Positions 35,432 through 44,327 of a stretch of DNA of 64,000 nt are shown one piece after another. The position numbers and the translations under genes were made by a program. Source of the DNA: Acetobacter sp. (GTDB taxonomy: Bacteria > Pseudomonadota > Alphaproteobacteria > Acetobacterales > Acetobacteraceae); NCBI GenBank assembly GCA_012517935.1, contig JAAYUA010000119.1, positions 27,892-91,891 on the forward strand, written 5' to 3'. The notes under the pieces are model-generated. The model ran no database searches and was not told the DNA's origin. It was given only the letters and a program-made list of their open reading frames with translations. Every line of letters begins with the position of its first letter. Position 1 is the first letter of the stretch.

Positions 35432-35654
35432 GGCTGGTCTCCTGTAAAATCAATCCTGGAGGCTTCCGGCCAATATCAGCGTTGATGGAAAGAGTGCCGA
35501 TTTGGTGACGATGACCGAATGCCGGAGGCAATCATGCCTCTTGCAATGCTCTTTAACGTAGCTTCTCAATAGGCCCAAGACCTGAGCAAGGGGGTTTTCT
35601 TACGTAATGTGTGATAAGTGGCGCAAAACTGATCATTGATATGTGGGAGCTGTA

Positions 35655-37100
35655 ATGGCCGGAGCGAGTGAACTGTTTAGACGCAAGGCTATTGATGCCC
35701 CTGCTGGTCCGGAGAAACTGAAGCGGGTGCTCGGCAGTGGGCATCTGATTGCGTTGGGGATTGGATGCACGATTGGGGCGGGGCTTTTTTCCCTGACAGG
35801 CATCGCTGCAGCTGAAAACGCAGGGCCAGCGGTGGTTCTGTCATATATCATAGCAGCCATCGCATGTGGTTTCGCGGCGCTCTGTTACAGCGAACTGGCA
35901 AGCATGATCCCTGTTTCCGGGAGTGCTTATACCTATGCCTATGTCGCTTTTGGTGAGTTCGTAGCGTGGATTATCGGCTGGGATCTGGTGCTGGAATATA
36001 CGGTCGGGGCAGCCACGGTTTCGGTCAGTTGGTCGAGTTATGTGACGTCGCTTCTGGCCGGTCATGGCATTACCTTTTCTCCTCGTCTGACGGCGTCTCC
36101 CTTTGAAACAGTGACGCTGGCGGATGGGAGCGTGGTCCATGGTATCGCCAATCTGCCGGCGGTTCTCATCATAGTGTTTATTTCCCTGCTTCTGATTCGG
36201 GGTGTTTCAGAGTCCGCCCGGGTCAATGCGGCAATCGTGGTGATCAAACTGGCTGTGATTGCTGCCGTGATCTGCTTTGGGCTGCCATATGTCAGCATGG
36301 CAAATTACCACCCGTTTATTCCCGACAACACAGGGACATTTGGCCATTTCGGCTGGTCCGGAATCATGAGGGCTGCGGGAACTGTTTTCTTTGCTTATAT
36401 TGGCTTTGATGCGGTTTCGACTGCTGCACAGGAAACCCGAAATCCTTCACGCGATATGCCGATCGGGATCATTGGCAGTCTTGTTGTGTGTGTGACCGTT
36501 TATGTCGCATTTTCTCTCGTTCTGACCGGAATCGTAAATTACCACGACATGATTGGTGATGCGGCTCCGGTTGCGACAGCGATTGACCGGACGCCGTTCG
36601 GCTGGCTGAAGATATTGGTCAAGCTGGGCATTGTTTGTGGCTTCACGTCTGTTCTTCTGGTGCTGCTGATGGGGCAGAGCCGCGTATTCTTCGCAATGTC
36701 GCGAGATGGCCTTCTGCCCGCGATTTTCAGTCGCACGCACCGGCGTTTTCAAACGCCGTGGCTGTCAAATCTGTTTTTCATGTGCCTTACCAGCATGCTG
36801 TGCGCATTCCTGCCGATTTCGGAACTGGGCCATATGACCTCAATCGGCACACTGCTAGCGTTTCTGCTTGTTTGCGCCGGGGTGATCGTGTTGCGTCGAA
36901 CGGCGCCTGAGCAGGTACGTCGTTTCAAGGTGCCGGGCGGAGATATTATTCCCAGCCTTGGCATCCTGTCCTGTCTGGTCGTGATGTTATCACTTGATGT
37001 TCTGACCTGGGTTCGTCTGGTTGTGTGGTTGGTGATCGGCCTGGTCATCTATTTTGCCTATTCGCGGCATCATAGTCTCGAAGCCAAAAAAGCCCCCTGA
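35655..37100 (+). CDS. APC-family cationic amino-acid permease
   Basis: This 481-residue, twelve-helix transporter belongs to the CAT-type (YfnA-like) branch of the APC superfamily. The first helix carries GIGCTIGAGLFSLTG, the unwound substrate-binding motif, and later IGFDAVSTAAQETRNPSRD is typical of the CAT branch. The ORF track starts at a GTG (35643); the ATG at 35655 has a GGGAG site eight bases upstream and matches the usual start. Its stop lies four bases from the stop of convergent flhB. The substrate is probably a basic or neutral amino acid. Confidence 0.88.
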   Translation: MAGASELFRRKAIDAPAGPEKLKRVLGSGHLIALGIGCTIGAGLFSLTGIAAAENAGPAVVLSYIIAAIACGFAALCYSELASMIPVSGSAYTYAYVAFGEFVAWIIGWDLVLEYTVGAATVSVSWSSYVTSLLAGHGITFSPRLTASPFETVTLADGSVVHGIANLPAVLIIVFISLLLIRGVSESARVNAAIVVIKLAVIAAVICFGLPYVSMANYHPFIPDNTGTFGHFGWSGIMRAAGTVFFAYIGFDAVSTAAQETRNPSRDMPIGIIGSLVVCVTVYVAFSLVLTGIVNYHDMIGDAAPVATAIDRTPFGWLKILVKLGIVCGFTSVLLVLLMGQSRVFFAMSRDGLLPAIFSRTHRRFQTPWLSNLFFMCLTSMLCAFLPISELGHMTSIGTLLAFLLVCAGVIVLRRTAPEQVRRFKVPGGDIIPSLGILSCLVVMLSLDVLTWVRLVVWLVIGLVIYFAYSRHHSLEAKKAP

Positions 37101-37103
37101 AAT

Positions 37104-38189
37104 TTAACGCAAGGGGGGAGGTGTGTGTGCTGGTGGTCTGGTCACTTTCCAGACCCAGGCAATGATTGCTGCAACCGCCTGAAAATATTCATAGGGAATT
37201 TCCGTATCTTCGGGCACGGTATAGAGAGCTCTTGCCAGAGGCGGATTGGGAACGATTGGAATTTTTTCCTCTCCGGCCAGCTTCCTGATGCGTGCTGCGA
37301 GTTCGTCCACGCCTTTGGCGACAACGATCGGTGCTTTTCCGCTTCCTTCTTCATAAGCCAGCGCAACAGCATAATGGGTTGGATTTGTGACGATAACGGT
37401 CGCTTTCTTGACTGATTCTTTCAATCTTCGACGCGAGGCACGCAGGCGGAGTTGTTTCATCCGCCCCTTGATGTGGGGATTGCCATCCGTGTCCTTTGTT
37501 TCTTCGCGGATGTCGTGACGACTCATGCGTAAATTCTGAAGACGATGATAACGGGTCCATGCTTCATCAAGAATAGCAATGATGCATTGCACCGCGAGCA
37601 CGGACCATATGGCTTTGGTGCCATATGAGTAGAGATTTTGGGTTAATATCAGGGAAGACCACGACGTTGCATCCGGGGCGTGCATGACGATGTCGCGGAT
37701 GATGCCGTAGAGAGGAATGCTGAAGCAGATCAGCTTCGCCAATGCTTTGATAGTATCAATCAGTGTTGTGACACTGAAAAAGCGTTTTATCCCTTTCAGG
37801 GGATTGAGGCGCGTCAGATCCGGGATGAGTGCTTGTCCACGGATCAGAAAGCCGGATTGCAGCAGTGAGGTGAAGAGGCTGCCGACAATCGTTGCCCCGA
37901 TGATGGGCAGGGCCATCGTCGTAAAAGATGTCAGAAGCATGTGAAAGACAGGAGAGAGTATATGCTCTGCTCCGGAAATATCTCCACTATGTTCCATGAA
38001 GGCTTGCATGTCCCGGACAAAGCGCCCCGCGCTGGAGGGCAATGTCATGACGATGCATAAAGTGGCGCAGGCAAGTCCGGAAAGAAGATGTATTTCCTTC
38101 GATTGGGCTATGTTTCCTTCTTCTCTCGCCCGATCAAGGCGTCGCCCTGTCGGTGCTTCCGTGCGGTCGCCTGAATCACTTTCCGCCAT
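37104..38189 (-). CDS. flhB: Flagellar export apparatus protein FlhB
   Basis: This 361-residue protein is the substrate-specificity switch of the flagellar type III export gate. The N-terminus ESDSGDRTEAPTGRRLDRAREEG is diagnostic, four membrane helices follow, and the cytoplasmic domain holds the autocleavage motif NPTH in IVTNPTHYAVAL. It is the last gene of the flgB-flgC-fliE-fliQ-fliR-flhB operon, six bases after fliR. Confidence 0.95.
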   Translation of the reverse strand: MAESDSGDRTEAPTGRRLDRAREEGNIAQSKEIHLLSGLACATLCIVMTLPSSAGRFVRDMQAFMEHSGDISGAEHILSPVFHMLLTSFTTMALPIIGATIVGSLFTSLLQSGFLIRGQALIPDLTRLNPLKGIKRFFSVTTLIDTIKALAKLICFSIPLYGIIRDIVMHAPDATSWSSLILTQNLYSYGTKAIWSVLAVQCIIAILDEAWTRYHRLQNLRMSRHDIREETKDTDGNPHIKGRMKQLRLRASRRRLKESVKKATVIVTNPTHYAVALAYEEGSGKAPIVVAKGVDELAARIRKLAGEEKIPIVPNPPLARALYTVPEDTEIPYEYFQAVAAIIAWVWKVTRPPAHTPPPLR

Positions 38190-38195
38190 ATTCGA

Positions 38196-38987
38196 TTAAA
38201 GCCCCGGCAAAGCAGAAAGTGCAGCGCTGACGGCTTCGTTCCAGCGCGAAAGAATGCTGCGGATAAAAAGAGATAGCAGGAAAATTCCACTCAACATCTG
38301 CGCTGGCATGCCAAGAGAGTAAACCTGCATGGCTGGCGCAAAGCGGTTCAGAAGACCCAGAAAGGCTGGCCATAATGTGCCAATCAGAATGAAGGGCGAT
38401 GCCATTTGACAAGCCAGCAGAAAATTTTCCGACGTCATGCGCAAAATGGCTTCAGCAGCATTGTTTGTTGGGAAAATATGGCCTGGTGGAAAATGTGTGT
38501 AACTCCCCACCAGCGCCGACAGGGGAAGAGCATATAATGCTGGGGCAAACATGAGAACGCCGATACACAGCATGCCCAATCGACTTAAGGCTGTGCTTTG
38601 AGCTCCAAGTTCCGGGTCTGGCTGAATAACGCTTGCCAATCCGACCATGGTGGCGATGATTTGCATGGCGACTGGAAGTGAAAAGCAGATCAGTCGGCAG
38701 ATCCATCCAAGGGTCAGGCCGCATAAAACTTCACCGGCCAGGGTCACCAGCATTGCTGATGGGTTTCCAAGGGTATTTTCGGGCAAAGATGCAAAAAAAG
38801 AAGAACAGGAAGGGAAAAGCAGAATGCTGAGTGCTACGACCAGTCCTGCGCGGACGATTTGCGGAGAAGAACTATTGCCCAGCCCAGGTAATGGTAAAAC
38901 ACACCCGGAAACACGGCAGAGAATAGCAAGAAAGATGAAAGCTTTTTCCGGAAGATGATCCGTCAGAGTCAGAAGGTCTTCATTCAT
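38196..38987 (-). CDS. fliR: Flagellar export apparatus protein FliR
   Basis: This 263-residue protein with about six membrane helices is part of the FliP-FliQ-FliR export gate. The opening LCRVSGCVLPLPGLGNSSSPQIVRAGLVVALSI fits FliR, as does the order between fliQ and flhB. It overlaps fliQ by four bases and ends six bases before flhB. Family identity is clear from length, topology and context. Confidence 0.92.
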   Translation of the reverse strand: MNEDLLTLTDHLPEKAFIFLAILCRVSGCVLPLPGLGNSSSPQIVRAGLVVALSILLFPSCSSFFASLPENTLGNPSAMLVTLAGEVLCGLTLGWICRLICFSLPVAMQIIATMVGLASVIQPDPELGAQSTALSRLGMLCIGVLMFAPALYALPLSALVGSYTHFPPGHIFPTNNAAEAILRMTSENFLLACQMASPFILIGTLWPAFLGLLNRFAPAMQVYSLGMPAQMLSGIFLLSLFIRSILSRWNEAVSAALSALPGL

Positions 38988-39256
38988 GACATGCCCGCGA
39001 CGATCAGGTCGTCAAAGATGTGATGGGCATAATCCAGAAGGGAGGAATACATGAATGATCCGGCAATAAACAGCGCCGTCATGGAAGCAAAGAATTTTGG
39101 AAGGAACGCCAGTGTGCTTTCGCTGATCTGCGTTACGGTTTGAAAGACGGAGATGGCCAGTCCGGCGAGGAGTGCAGATATTAATGAAGGCGCTCCGATT
39201 TTCACGGCAGTGAAGAGCGTCTCACGCAGGATGGCAGCGATATCAAGAGTGTGCAT
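38984..39256 (-). CDS. fliQ: Flagellar export apparatus protein FliQ
   Basis: This 90-residue protein with two membrane helices matches FliQ, with GAPSLISALLAGLAISVFQTVTQI followed by ESTLAFLPKFFA. It forms part of the export gate with FliP and FliR. It overlaps fliR by four bases and lies 72 bases after fliE. Confidence 0.94.
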   Translation of the reverse strand: MHTLDIAAILRETLFTAVKIGAPSLISALLAGLAISVFQTVTQISESTLAFLPKFFASMTALFIAGSFMYSSLLDYAHHIFDDLIVAGMS

Positions 39257-39328
39257 GGTGAAGCACCTGAAAGAAAGGACAGCTTGATATCGCCGGAGTG
39301 AGGTTAAAATCGTATGAAAATTTCCAAT

Positions 39329-39631
39329 CTAAACGGACATTTTCATTATTTCTTGATACGACTGAACCATCTTTTCACGCAGGGCGGTCGCTGTTTGTAA
39401 TGTCGTTTGCGCTTCAGCAACAGATGTGACGATATCTGTCAGGTTTCCATGACCGGAAAGTCCCTGTGCGGTTTTTTCTTCTGCCGTATGACCGGTTTTT
39501 ATCGCATCATGCAGGGCATTTTCAAAAACGTCTCCAAAGCTGTCATTCTGCTCTGCTGCTGATAGGTTTCCCAGTGTTTTTTCATATGCAGATGAAGCGG
39601 TGATGGAATTGGCGGAGGATGATATTTTCAT
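39329..39631 (-). CDS. fliE: Flagellar hook-basal body protein FliE
   Basis: This 100-residue protein links the MS ring to the rod. The C-terminal helices with VTSVAEAQTTLQTATALREKMVQSYQEIMKMSV are typical of FliE, and the N-terminal part is polar and variable. The start overlaps the flgC stop by four bases. Confidence 0.92.
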   Translation of the reverse strand: MKISSSANSITASSAYEKTLGNLSAAEQNDSFGDVFENALHDAIKTGHTAEEKTAQGLSGHGNLTDIVTSVAEAQTTLQTATALREKMVQSYQEIMKMSV

Positions 39632-40035
39632 TTCAGGATATCAATCGTGCGGTTGAGCATTGATCGGGTTGTCTGAAGCGTATTCAGATTGGCTTCATAG
39701 GAACGCTGTGCTTCATGGGCGTCCATGACTTCGATGACGGTCTTTACATTGGGAGTTTTGACATATCCTTTAGTATCTGCGGCAGGATTTGATGGATCAT
39801 AGCGCGTTTCAAACGCGGACATGTCATGGCCCACCTTGCTGAGCTGAACTGTTTCCTGCCCGGTTGATCTGTCGATAACATTTTTGAACGTGACAGTTTT
39901 GCGGCGATAGGGATCTGCCCCGGGACTGGATCCGGTGGTGCCTTGGTTGGCGATATTTTCAGATACAATACGCAGGCGCTGCGATTGTGCTTCCATTCCT
40001 GCTGCGGAAATATTCAAAGATCCTGTGAGGTCCAT
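39628..40035 (-). CDS. flgC: Flagellar proximal rod protein FlgC
   Basis: This 135-residue rod protein has the N-terminal heptad region SLNISAAGMEAQSQRLRIVSENIANQGTT and the C-terminal EAQRSYEANLNTLQTTRSMLNRTIDILK shared by rod and hook proteins. The ORF runs from 40086, overlapping flgB, but the ATG at 40035 is the correct family start (MDLTGSLNI) and lies 14 bases after the flgB stop. Confidence 0.93.
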   Translation of the reverse strand: MDLTGSLNISAAGMEAQSQRLRIVSENIANQGTTGSSPGADPYRRKTVTFKNVIDRSTGQETVQLSKVGHDMSAFETRYDPSNPAADTKGYVKTPNVKTVIEVMDAHEAQRSYEANLNTLQTTRSMLNRTIDILK

Positions 40036-40049
40036 GGTATTTTCCCGTT

Positions 40050-40448
40050 TCAGCGTCCGATGACTGTGGAAAACATGTTGCGCCATGAAGAATAAACGCT
40101 GGCGGCAAATTTTTGCTGATCGCTGTTGTCGGCGATTTTTTCCATTTGTGCTTCAAGGGCGACGTTGTTTCCGTTGAGCGATTTTTCTTCCGTGCGCTCC
40201 TGAATGGTGTTTGCAGACCCCATTGTGCCGGGAAGATGATCTGCGGATGTGATCTCAAGGGAGATATTGAATTGATTGAGAGCATTATCGAAAGATGGTG
40301 TATCTTTTGATGTGTAGTTGGGCGTGTCGGCATTGGCTACATTCGACGCCAGAACCTGCTGGCGGTTTTGCAGCCATGACATGCGTCGTTCGGCCAGGCC
40401 AAGAATATCAGTTCCGCTGGAAGAATTTGCGATATCGGCGTTGCGCAT
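40050..40448 (-). CDS. flgB: Flagellar proximal rod protein FlgB
   Basis: This 132-residue protein has the rod signature RMSWLQNRQQVLASNVANADTPNYTSKD near the N-terminus. It is the first gene of the flgBC-fliE-fliQR-flhB operon and is divergent from fliO. The ATG at 40448 gives 21 residues before the conserved segment, which is slightly long but acceptable. Confidence 0.92.
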   Translation of the reverse strand: MRNADIANSSSGTDILGLAERRMSWLQNRQQVLASNVANADTPNYTSKDTPSFDNALNQFNISLEITSADHLPGTMGSANTIQERTEEKSLNGNNVALEAQMEKIADNSDQQKFAASVYSSWRNMFSTVIGR

Positions 40449-40629
40449 GGAATCTTTCGGATCTGTTCGCTGATGTCCTGATTATTGCAGGTGAATGTAA
40501 CTATAAAATTAAAATACACATTATTAACTAACATGATTTTTTGAGAGATATTAACAGTAAATCAATCATTCCGCAGATAAATAGAAAAATGAACGAATAT
40601 TTTATTTCGAATAAATCGGATGAAATTTC

Positions 40630-40932
40630 ATGCGTCTGATCGATCTTCTGACTTCTCTGGCTGCTTTGGCTGCTGTTGTTGCGTTAATTTTTCTTGTCCG
40701 GCGGGGTGGAGATGTATTGAACAAAGTCCGTGGGCGCAGCCCGTCGGGTAATATTCTCTCTGTCAAGGAAACGCTTTTTCTCGATCAAAGGCACAGGCTG
40801 ACTCTTGTGGAGTGTGACGGTCGCAGGGTTCTGTTGTTAACAGGAGGATCGTCCGATGTTGTCGTCGGCTGGCTGCCTTCCGGTTCTGCTCCGGTTTCGA
40901 TCTCTGAAGATTGGGGTGGATGCGAATCATGA
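40630..40932 (+). CDS. fliO: Flagellar biosynthesis protein FliO
   Basis: This 100-residue protein has one N-terminal membrane helix and a short cytoplasmic domain with KETLFLDQRHRLTLVECDGRRVLLLTGGSSDVVVG, the conserved FliO core. FliO assists assembly of FliP rings. It precedes fliP with an ATGA overlap, the usual order. The upstream 181 bases are AT-rich and separate it from divergent flgB. Confidence 0.88.
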   Translation: MRLIDLLTSLAALAAVVALIFLVRRGGDVLNKVRGRSPSGNILSVKETLFLDQRHRLTLVECDGRRVLLLTGGSSDVVVGWLPSGSAPVSISEDWGGCES

Positions 40933-41717
40933 AACATTCAACTCTGAAATTCAGCGATTTTAGAAAGGGTTTTCCAATTCGGAAAAGTATTTTTCTGACG
41001 CTTTTCTTTCTGTGTCTTGTGTTCAGCCCCTTTGACCTGCATGCTCAATCCGTCAATCTGGATATGGGCAGCAGCAGTCCGGGAAGCACCGCGCGTCTCA
41101 TACAGCTTTCGGCTCTGATTACGGTTCTTTCTCTCGCTCCCAGTCTTCTGGTGATGGTCACAGCCTTTACGCGGATTATTGTTGTTCTGTCGTTATTGCG
41201 CAGCGCCATAGGGGCGCAGGGAACCCCACCGAATCCCGTTCTGATAGGCTTGGCTCTTTTTCTGACTCTATTCGTGATGCAGCCGGTGCTGGATCAATCA
41301 TGGACGCAGGGTATTGCTCCGATGATGGACGGCAAAATTGGAGAAATGGAGGGAATTCGGGCTGCCGCTGAGCCTTTCCGTGGGTTTATGCTTCGTAATG
41401 TTCGAAGCGAAGATATGCATGTTTTTCAAAATCTGGCGCATGTGCCGGAATCCGCTTCGGCTGCGGAAACGCCATGGAGGGTTCTGACGCCTGCTTTCAT
41501 GGTTGGGGAGTTGCGGCGTGGATTTGAAATGGGCTTTTTGCTTTGCCTGCCATTTCTGGTGATTGATCTGGTGGTTTCGACTGTTCTGATGAGTTTGGGC
41601 ATGATGATGCTGCCACCAGCAACGATATCGCTACCGTTCAAACTCATATTCTTTGTGATGGTCGATGGATGGCAGCTTGTCGCGGGCAGTCTGGTGCGAA
41701 GCTTTGGCGGGGGGTAG
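40929..41717 (+). CDS. fliP: Flagellar export apparatus protein FliP
   Basis: This 262-residue protein is a core subunit of the export gate. It has a cleavable signal peptide (ending near LHAQS), then the motifs ITVLSLAPSLLVMVTAFTRIIVVLSLLR and, later, MMLPPATISLPFKLIFFVMVDGW. The ORF track starts at TTG 40911, but ATG 40929 forms an ATGA overlap with fliO and precedes the signal peptide. A hairpin follows the stop. Confidence 0.95.
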   Translation: MKHSTLKFSDFRKGFPIRKSIFLTLFFLCLVFSPFDLHAQSVNLDMGSSSPGSTARLIQLSALITVLSLAPSLLVMVTAFTRIIVVLSLLRSAIGAQGTPPNPVLIGLALFLTLFVMQPVLDQSWTQGIAPMMDGKIGEMEGIRAAAEPFRGFMLRNVRSEDMHVFQNLAHVPESASAAETPWRVLTPAFMVGELRRGFEMGFLLCLPFLVIDLVVSTVLMSLGMMMLPPATISLPFKLIFFVMVDGWQLVAGSLVRSFGGG

Positions 41718-41724
41718 GTGTTTT

Positions 41725-41755
41725 CCGGGATTACTGTCGTTCAGTAATCCCGGAG
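41725..41755. terminator. Hairpin between fliP and the GGT-like gene
   Basis: TCCGGGATTACTG pairs perfectly with CAGTAATCCCGGA (13 bases) around a five-base loop. It lies eight bases after the fliP stop and just before the stop of the convergent gamma-glutamyltransferase-like gene. Neither side has a strong T-run, but the position and stem strength suggest a bidirectional terminator. Confidence 0.7.
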
Positions 41756-41760
41756 AAAAT

Positions 41761-43239
41761 TCAATTCGCGGGAATGGCGTAACCCGCTCCACGGGGGTCG
41801 GTCCATCCACCGCACCGGCTTCCCTTGCCGTCGGAGCAGACAATGGCGTTCACGCGCCCATCTGGCGTGGCGGGTGAAATTTTGGGTTCTTTGCCTGCTG
41901 CTGCGGGAACCAGTGCTATTGCGGCAGCATCTGCGGCTTGGTTCTGGCCCGAAGCCGTGACGGCTGCACGGAATGAAGATTTGTCGTCATGCACAATGGC
42001 AGCACTCAGGAGCGGCAACGGACGACGGAGTGGAGAAGCTCCGAGCACGATGCCGCTTGATCCTGCGATGCGTCCTGTTCCGAACAGGTTGTCCATCGTG
42101 AGTGCGCAGGCAACGGCGCCGCCCTTGCGATCATAAACGGCGAAGGAAGTCGATGCAGGCAGATTGCCCAGAGGCGTTCCGGATGTAGGAACCGTGCCGG
42201 AATTCAGGAGTTTCTGGGCATCCTGCTGCGGATTGGAGCGCCATGCTGCAACGGCGTCGCGCGCCAGATCAGGCGCGGCATGTCCGCTGATGTCAGCGCG
42301 ATAGGCAACAGCCATTCCGAAGCCGCCATCAGCAGGTGGCGGCAGGAAGGAGATATCACGACCGTCTATCCGCAATGTCAGAGGCATTGCCTCAGATGGC
42401 ACTGTTGTCCGAAGCGCTGCGGAGGTCAGACCACTTCCGCTCGCCGGAGCGTTGTCAACGAGCAATCGTGCCAGAGCGCCGGTATAGAGGTCTCCAGGAC
42501 CTGCTGAGCGCATACGTTGAATTGTTCCCGCCAGACGACGCTGACGGAGGAGATCGCCAGCCTGCAGCACACTGCCATCAGGACGACCGAAAATAAGACG
42601 TGCTTCCTTGTCTGCAAGCAGGGGAGCCTGCACTTCAGCAAGATCCGCAGCCAGCAGCGAACCGACGGAAACACCATCGCTTGCGAGTTGGAGTGCCGGA
42701 CGTAGCGTGTCTGAGAACTCAACGCTGCCATAATGCAGATGCATCAGGAAAAGCCCACGGGTCAGCATGGGCACAGACGCTGGCCGATCAGCATCGGCAG
42801 ATGTCGACGTGTCGCTGCCTTTGGCTGGCAGGAACAGATAAGCCTTTCCTGCGCGATCGCCCGGTTTCCATGCAAGGCATGCTCCGCCGGAACCCAGCGA
42901 CGCGCGGGATGGAAGGGTTACTGAAAGAGCGAAGCCAAGCGCGGCGGCGGCATCTGCGGCGTTGCCGCCACGTGCCAGAACGTCGTGGGCGGCAAGTGCG
43001 GCGATGGGTTCATCTGCGACGACCGTGCCGACATATCCCTGACTTTTTTCATGGCCTGCACTGAAAATCGACAAGGGGTCGGACAGGATTTTTGCACTGT
43101 TTCCGCATCCGGTCAGCAGGCCGCTGATAGCGCCAGCCATGACAATCTGACGCCCTGAGTGACGGATGGCAGAGAAGACTGGCCGGAGGACAGGAAGGGC
43201 GCCGGCCGCATGGGTCGGAGAGAGCTTCGTATGACGCAC
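41761..43239 (-). CDS. Gamma-glutamyltransferase-like lipoprotein, altered active site
   Basis: This 492-residue protein resembles gamma-glutamyltransferases of the Ntn-hydrolase class, with the start of the large subunit (VADEPIAALAAHDVLARGGNAADAAAALGFA) and the GSGG glycine-rich loop. It carries a lipobox (LLTGC), so it may be tethered to a membrane; the signal peptide would start at 43140 rather than 43239. It is shorter than typical enzymes of about 570 residues. Where autocleaving enzymes have TTHxSV at the subunit junction, this protein has STSFAV, so the nucleophilic threonine is replaced by serine and the next histidine is lost. Activity is therefore doubtful. The gene stands alone. 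Confidence 0.75.
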   Translation of the reverse strand: MRHTKLSPTHAAGALPVLRPVFSAIRHSGRQIVMAGAISGLLTGCGNSAKILSDPLSIFSAGHEKSQGYVGTVVADEPIAALAAHDVLARGGNAADAAAALGFALSVTLPSRASLGSGGACLAWKPGDRAGKAYLFLPAKGSDTSTSADADRPASVPMLTRGLFLMHLHYGSVEFSDTLRPALQLASDGVSVGSLLAADLAEVQAPLLADKEARLIFGRPDGSVLQAGDLLRQRRLAGTIQRMRSAGPGDLYTGALARLLVDNAPASGSGLTSAALRTTVPSEAMPLTLRIDGRDISFLPPPADGGFGMAVAYRADISGHAAPDLARDAVAAWRSNPQQDAQKLLNSGTVPTSGTPLGNLPASTSFAVYDRKGGAVACALTMDNLFGTGRIAGSSGIVLGASPLRRPLPLLSAAIVHDDKSSFRAAVTASGQNQAADAAAIALVPAAAGKEPKISPATPDGRVNAIVCSDGKGSRCGGWTDPRGAGYAIPAN

Positions 43240-43436
43240 GCCGTCTTTTCTCCATCGATCTGAATTGGTGGCTTTGGGGCCACTATAATGGTCTGAAATG
43301 GATTAGCCGCCTTCTTGTCCGCCAGCAATGGCTGAGAGTTGGAGAGATGTGTCTACATCGGAAAAACGCTGAATGTTCTGTCATTCCCGATTGACAGTAT
43401 TCACATGGGAGCAGGCGTGCTTTAGGCTCCTGAACC

Positions 43437-44210
43437 ATGACCCAGCCTTCTGTTTTCACGGCTTTGCGCCGCATTGGTTCTGTCCTCATGATTTGTGCCG
43501 CATTTGGTGCATCGATCGCGAGCGGGCGAGCCGAGACATCAGCCTTCACGGCGCAGCAGCGTCTGGAAATCGTGAATATTCTTCGCGATGCGCTGAAAAA
43601 TGATCCGACGATCCTGGCGGACGCCATAGAATCCTTGAAGGCTCAGGGAGAAAATCGGCAGAAGGCCGAGGCTCTGAAGGTTGTTGCCCGTGAACGTGCC
43701 CGTTTGGGACGCAGCAACACTGATGTCGTGTTGGGCAACAGGAATGGCACGCTGGAGGTTGTGGAATTTTACGATCCGCGCTGCCCCTATTGCCGCAAGG
43801 TTCTTTCAGACATTGATGCGATCGTAGCATCTGAGCCGGATTTGCGCCTTGTCGAAAAAGTTGTTCCCGTTCTGGGAAGCGCCAGTCGACTGGAAGCCAA
43901 GGCTCTGGTCGCTGCTGAAAAGCAGAATGGATATATCCGGCTGCAAAAAGTTCTGATGGAAGACAGCCAGAAGCCCAGCATTGAGCGGATCAAGGAGCTT
44001 GCTCATTCCGTGGGGCTGAATGCAGACCGTCTTGAGAAAGATATGGACAGTCCGGACGTTGACGCCGCGATTCACGAGAACATGGTCCTTGCACAGGAAA
44101 TCGGCCTTGAGGGTACACCGACCTTTGTTGTCGGTGATCGTCAGATTATTCCCGGTGCAGTGTCGAAAGAAGACCTGCTCAAGGTTATCGACTCTTTAAA
44201 GAAGCATTGA
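43437..44210 (+). CDS. DsbA-family periplasmic thiol-disulfide protein
   Basis: This 257-residue protein has a signal peptide (about 1-32), an N-terminal helical extension (about 38-90) and a thioredoxin-fold domain with an active-site CPYC at residues 116-119 and the cis-proline loop EGTPTFVVGD. The N-terminal extension resembles ScsC/Com1-type proteins, which act as isomerases or oxidases in the periplasm. It is a single-gene unit upstream of aspS, with no partner thiol reductase nearby. Confidence 0.87.
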   Translation: MTQPSVFTALRRIGSVLMICAAFGASIASGRAETSAFTAQQRLEIVNILRDALKNDPTILADAIESLKAQGENRQKAEALKVVARERARLGRSNTDVVLGNRNGTLEVVEFYDPRCPYCRKVLSDIDAIVASEPDLRLVEKVVPVLGSASRLEAKALVAAEKQNGYIRLQKVLMEDSQKPSIERIKELAHSVGLNADRLEKDMDSPDVDAAIHENMVLAQEIGLEGTPTFVVGDRQIIPGAVSKEDLLKVIDSLKKH

Positions 44211-44327
44211 CGTCGAGCGGGCTTGACAGCTTCCGGCGGTCGGGCTTTCTCCGGGCGACATATGTGAAAGCGCTGCAGACATTATATGCAGCGCATAATC
44301 GAATTCAGATCAGGCAAGGGCAGAAGC

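Noticed and set aside
35432-35654. Glycine riboswitch near glyA and the amino-acid permease
   Set aside because: No conserved aptamer motifs or paired stems were visible in this short divergent region.
40449-40629. CtrA-type site (TTAA-N7-TTAA) between flgB and fliO
   Set aside because: Several TTAA sequences occur in this AT-rich gap, but none has the seven-base spacing, so I do not call it.
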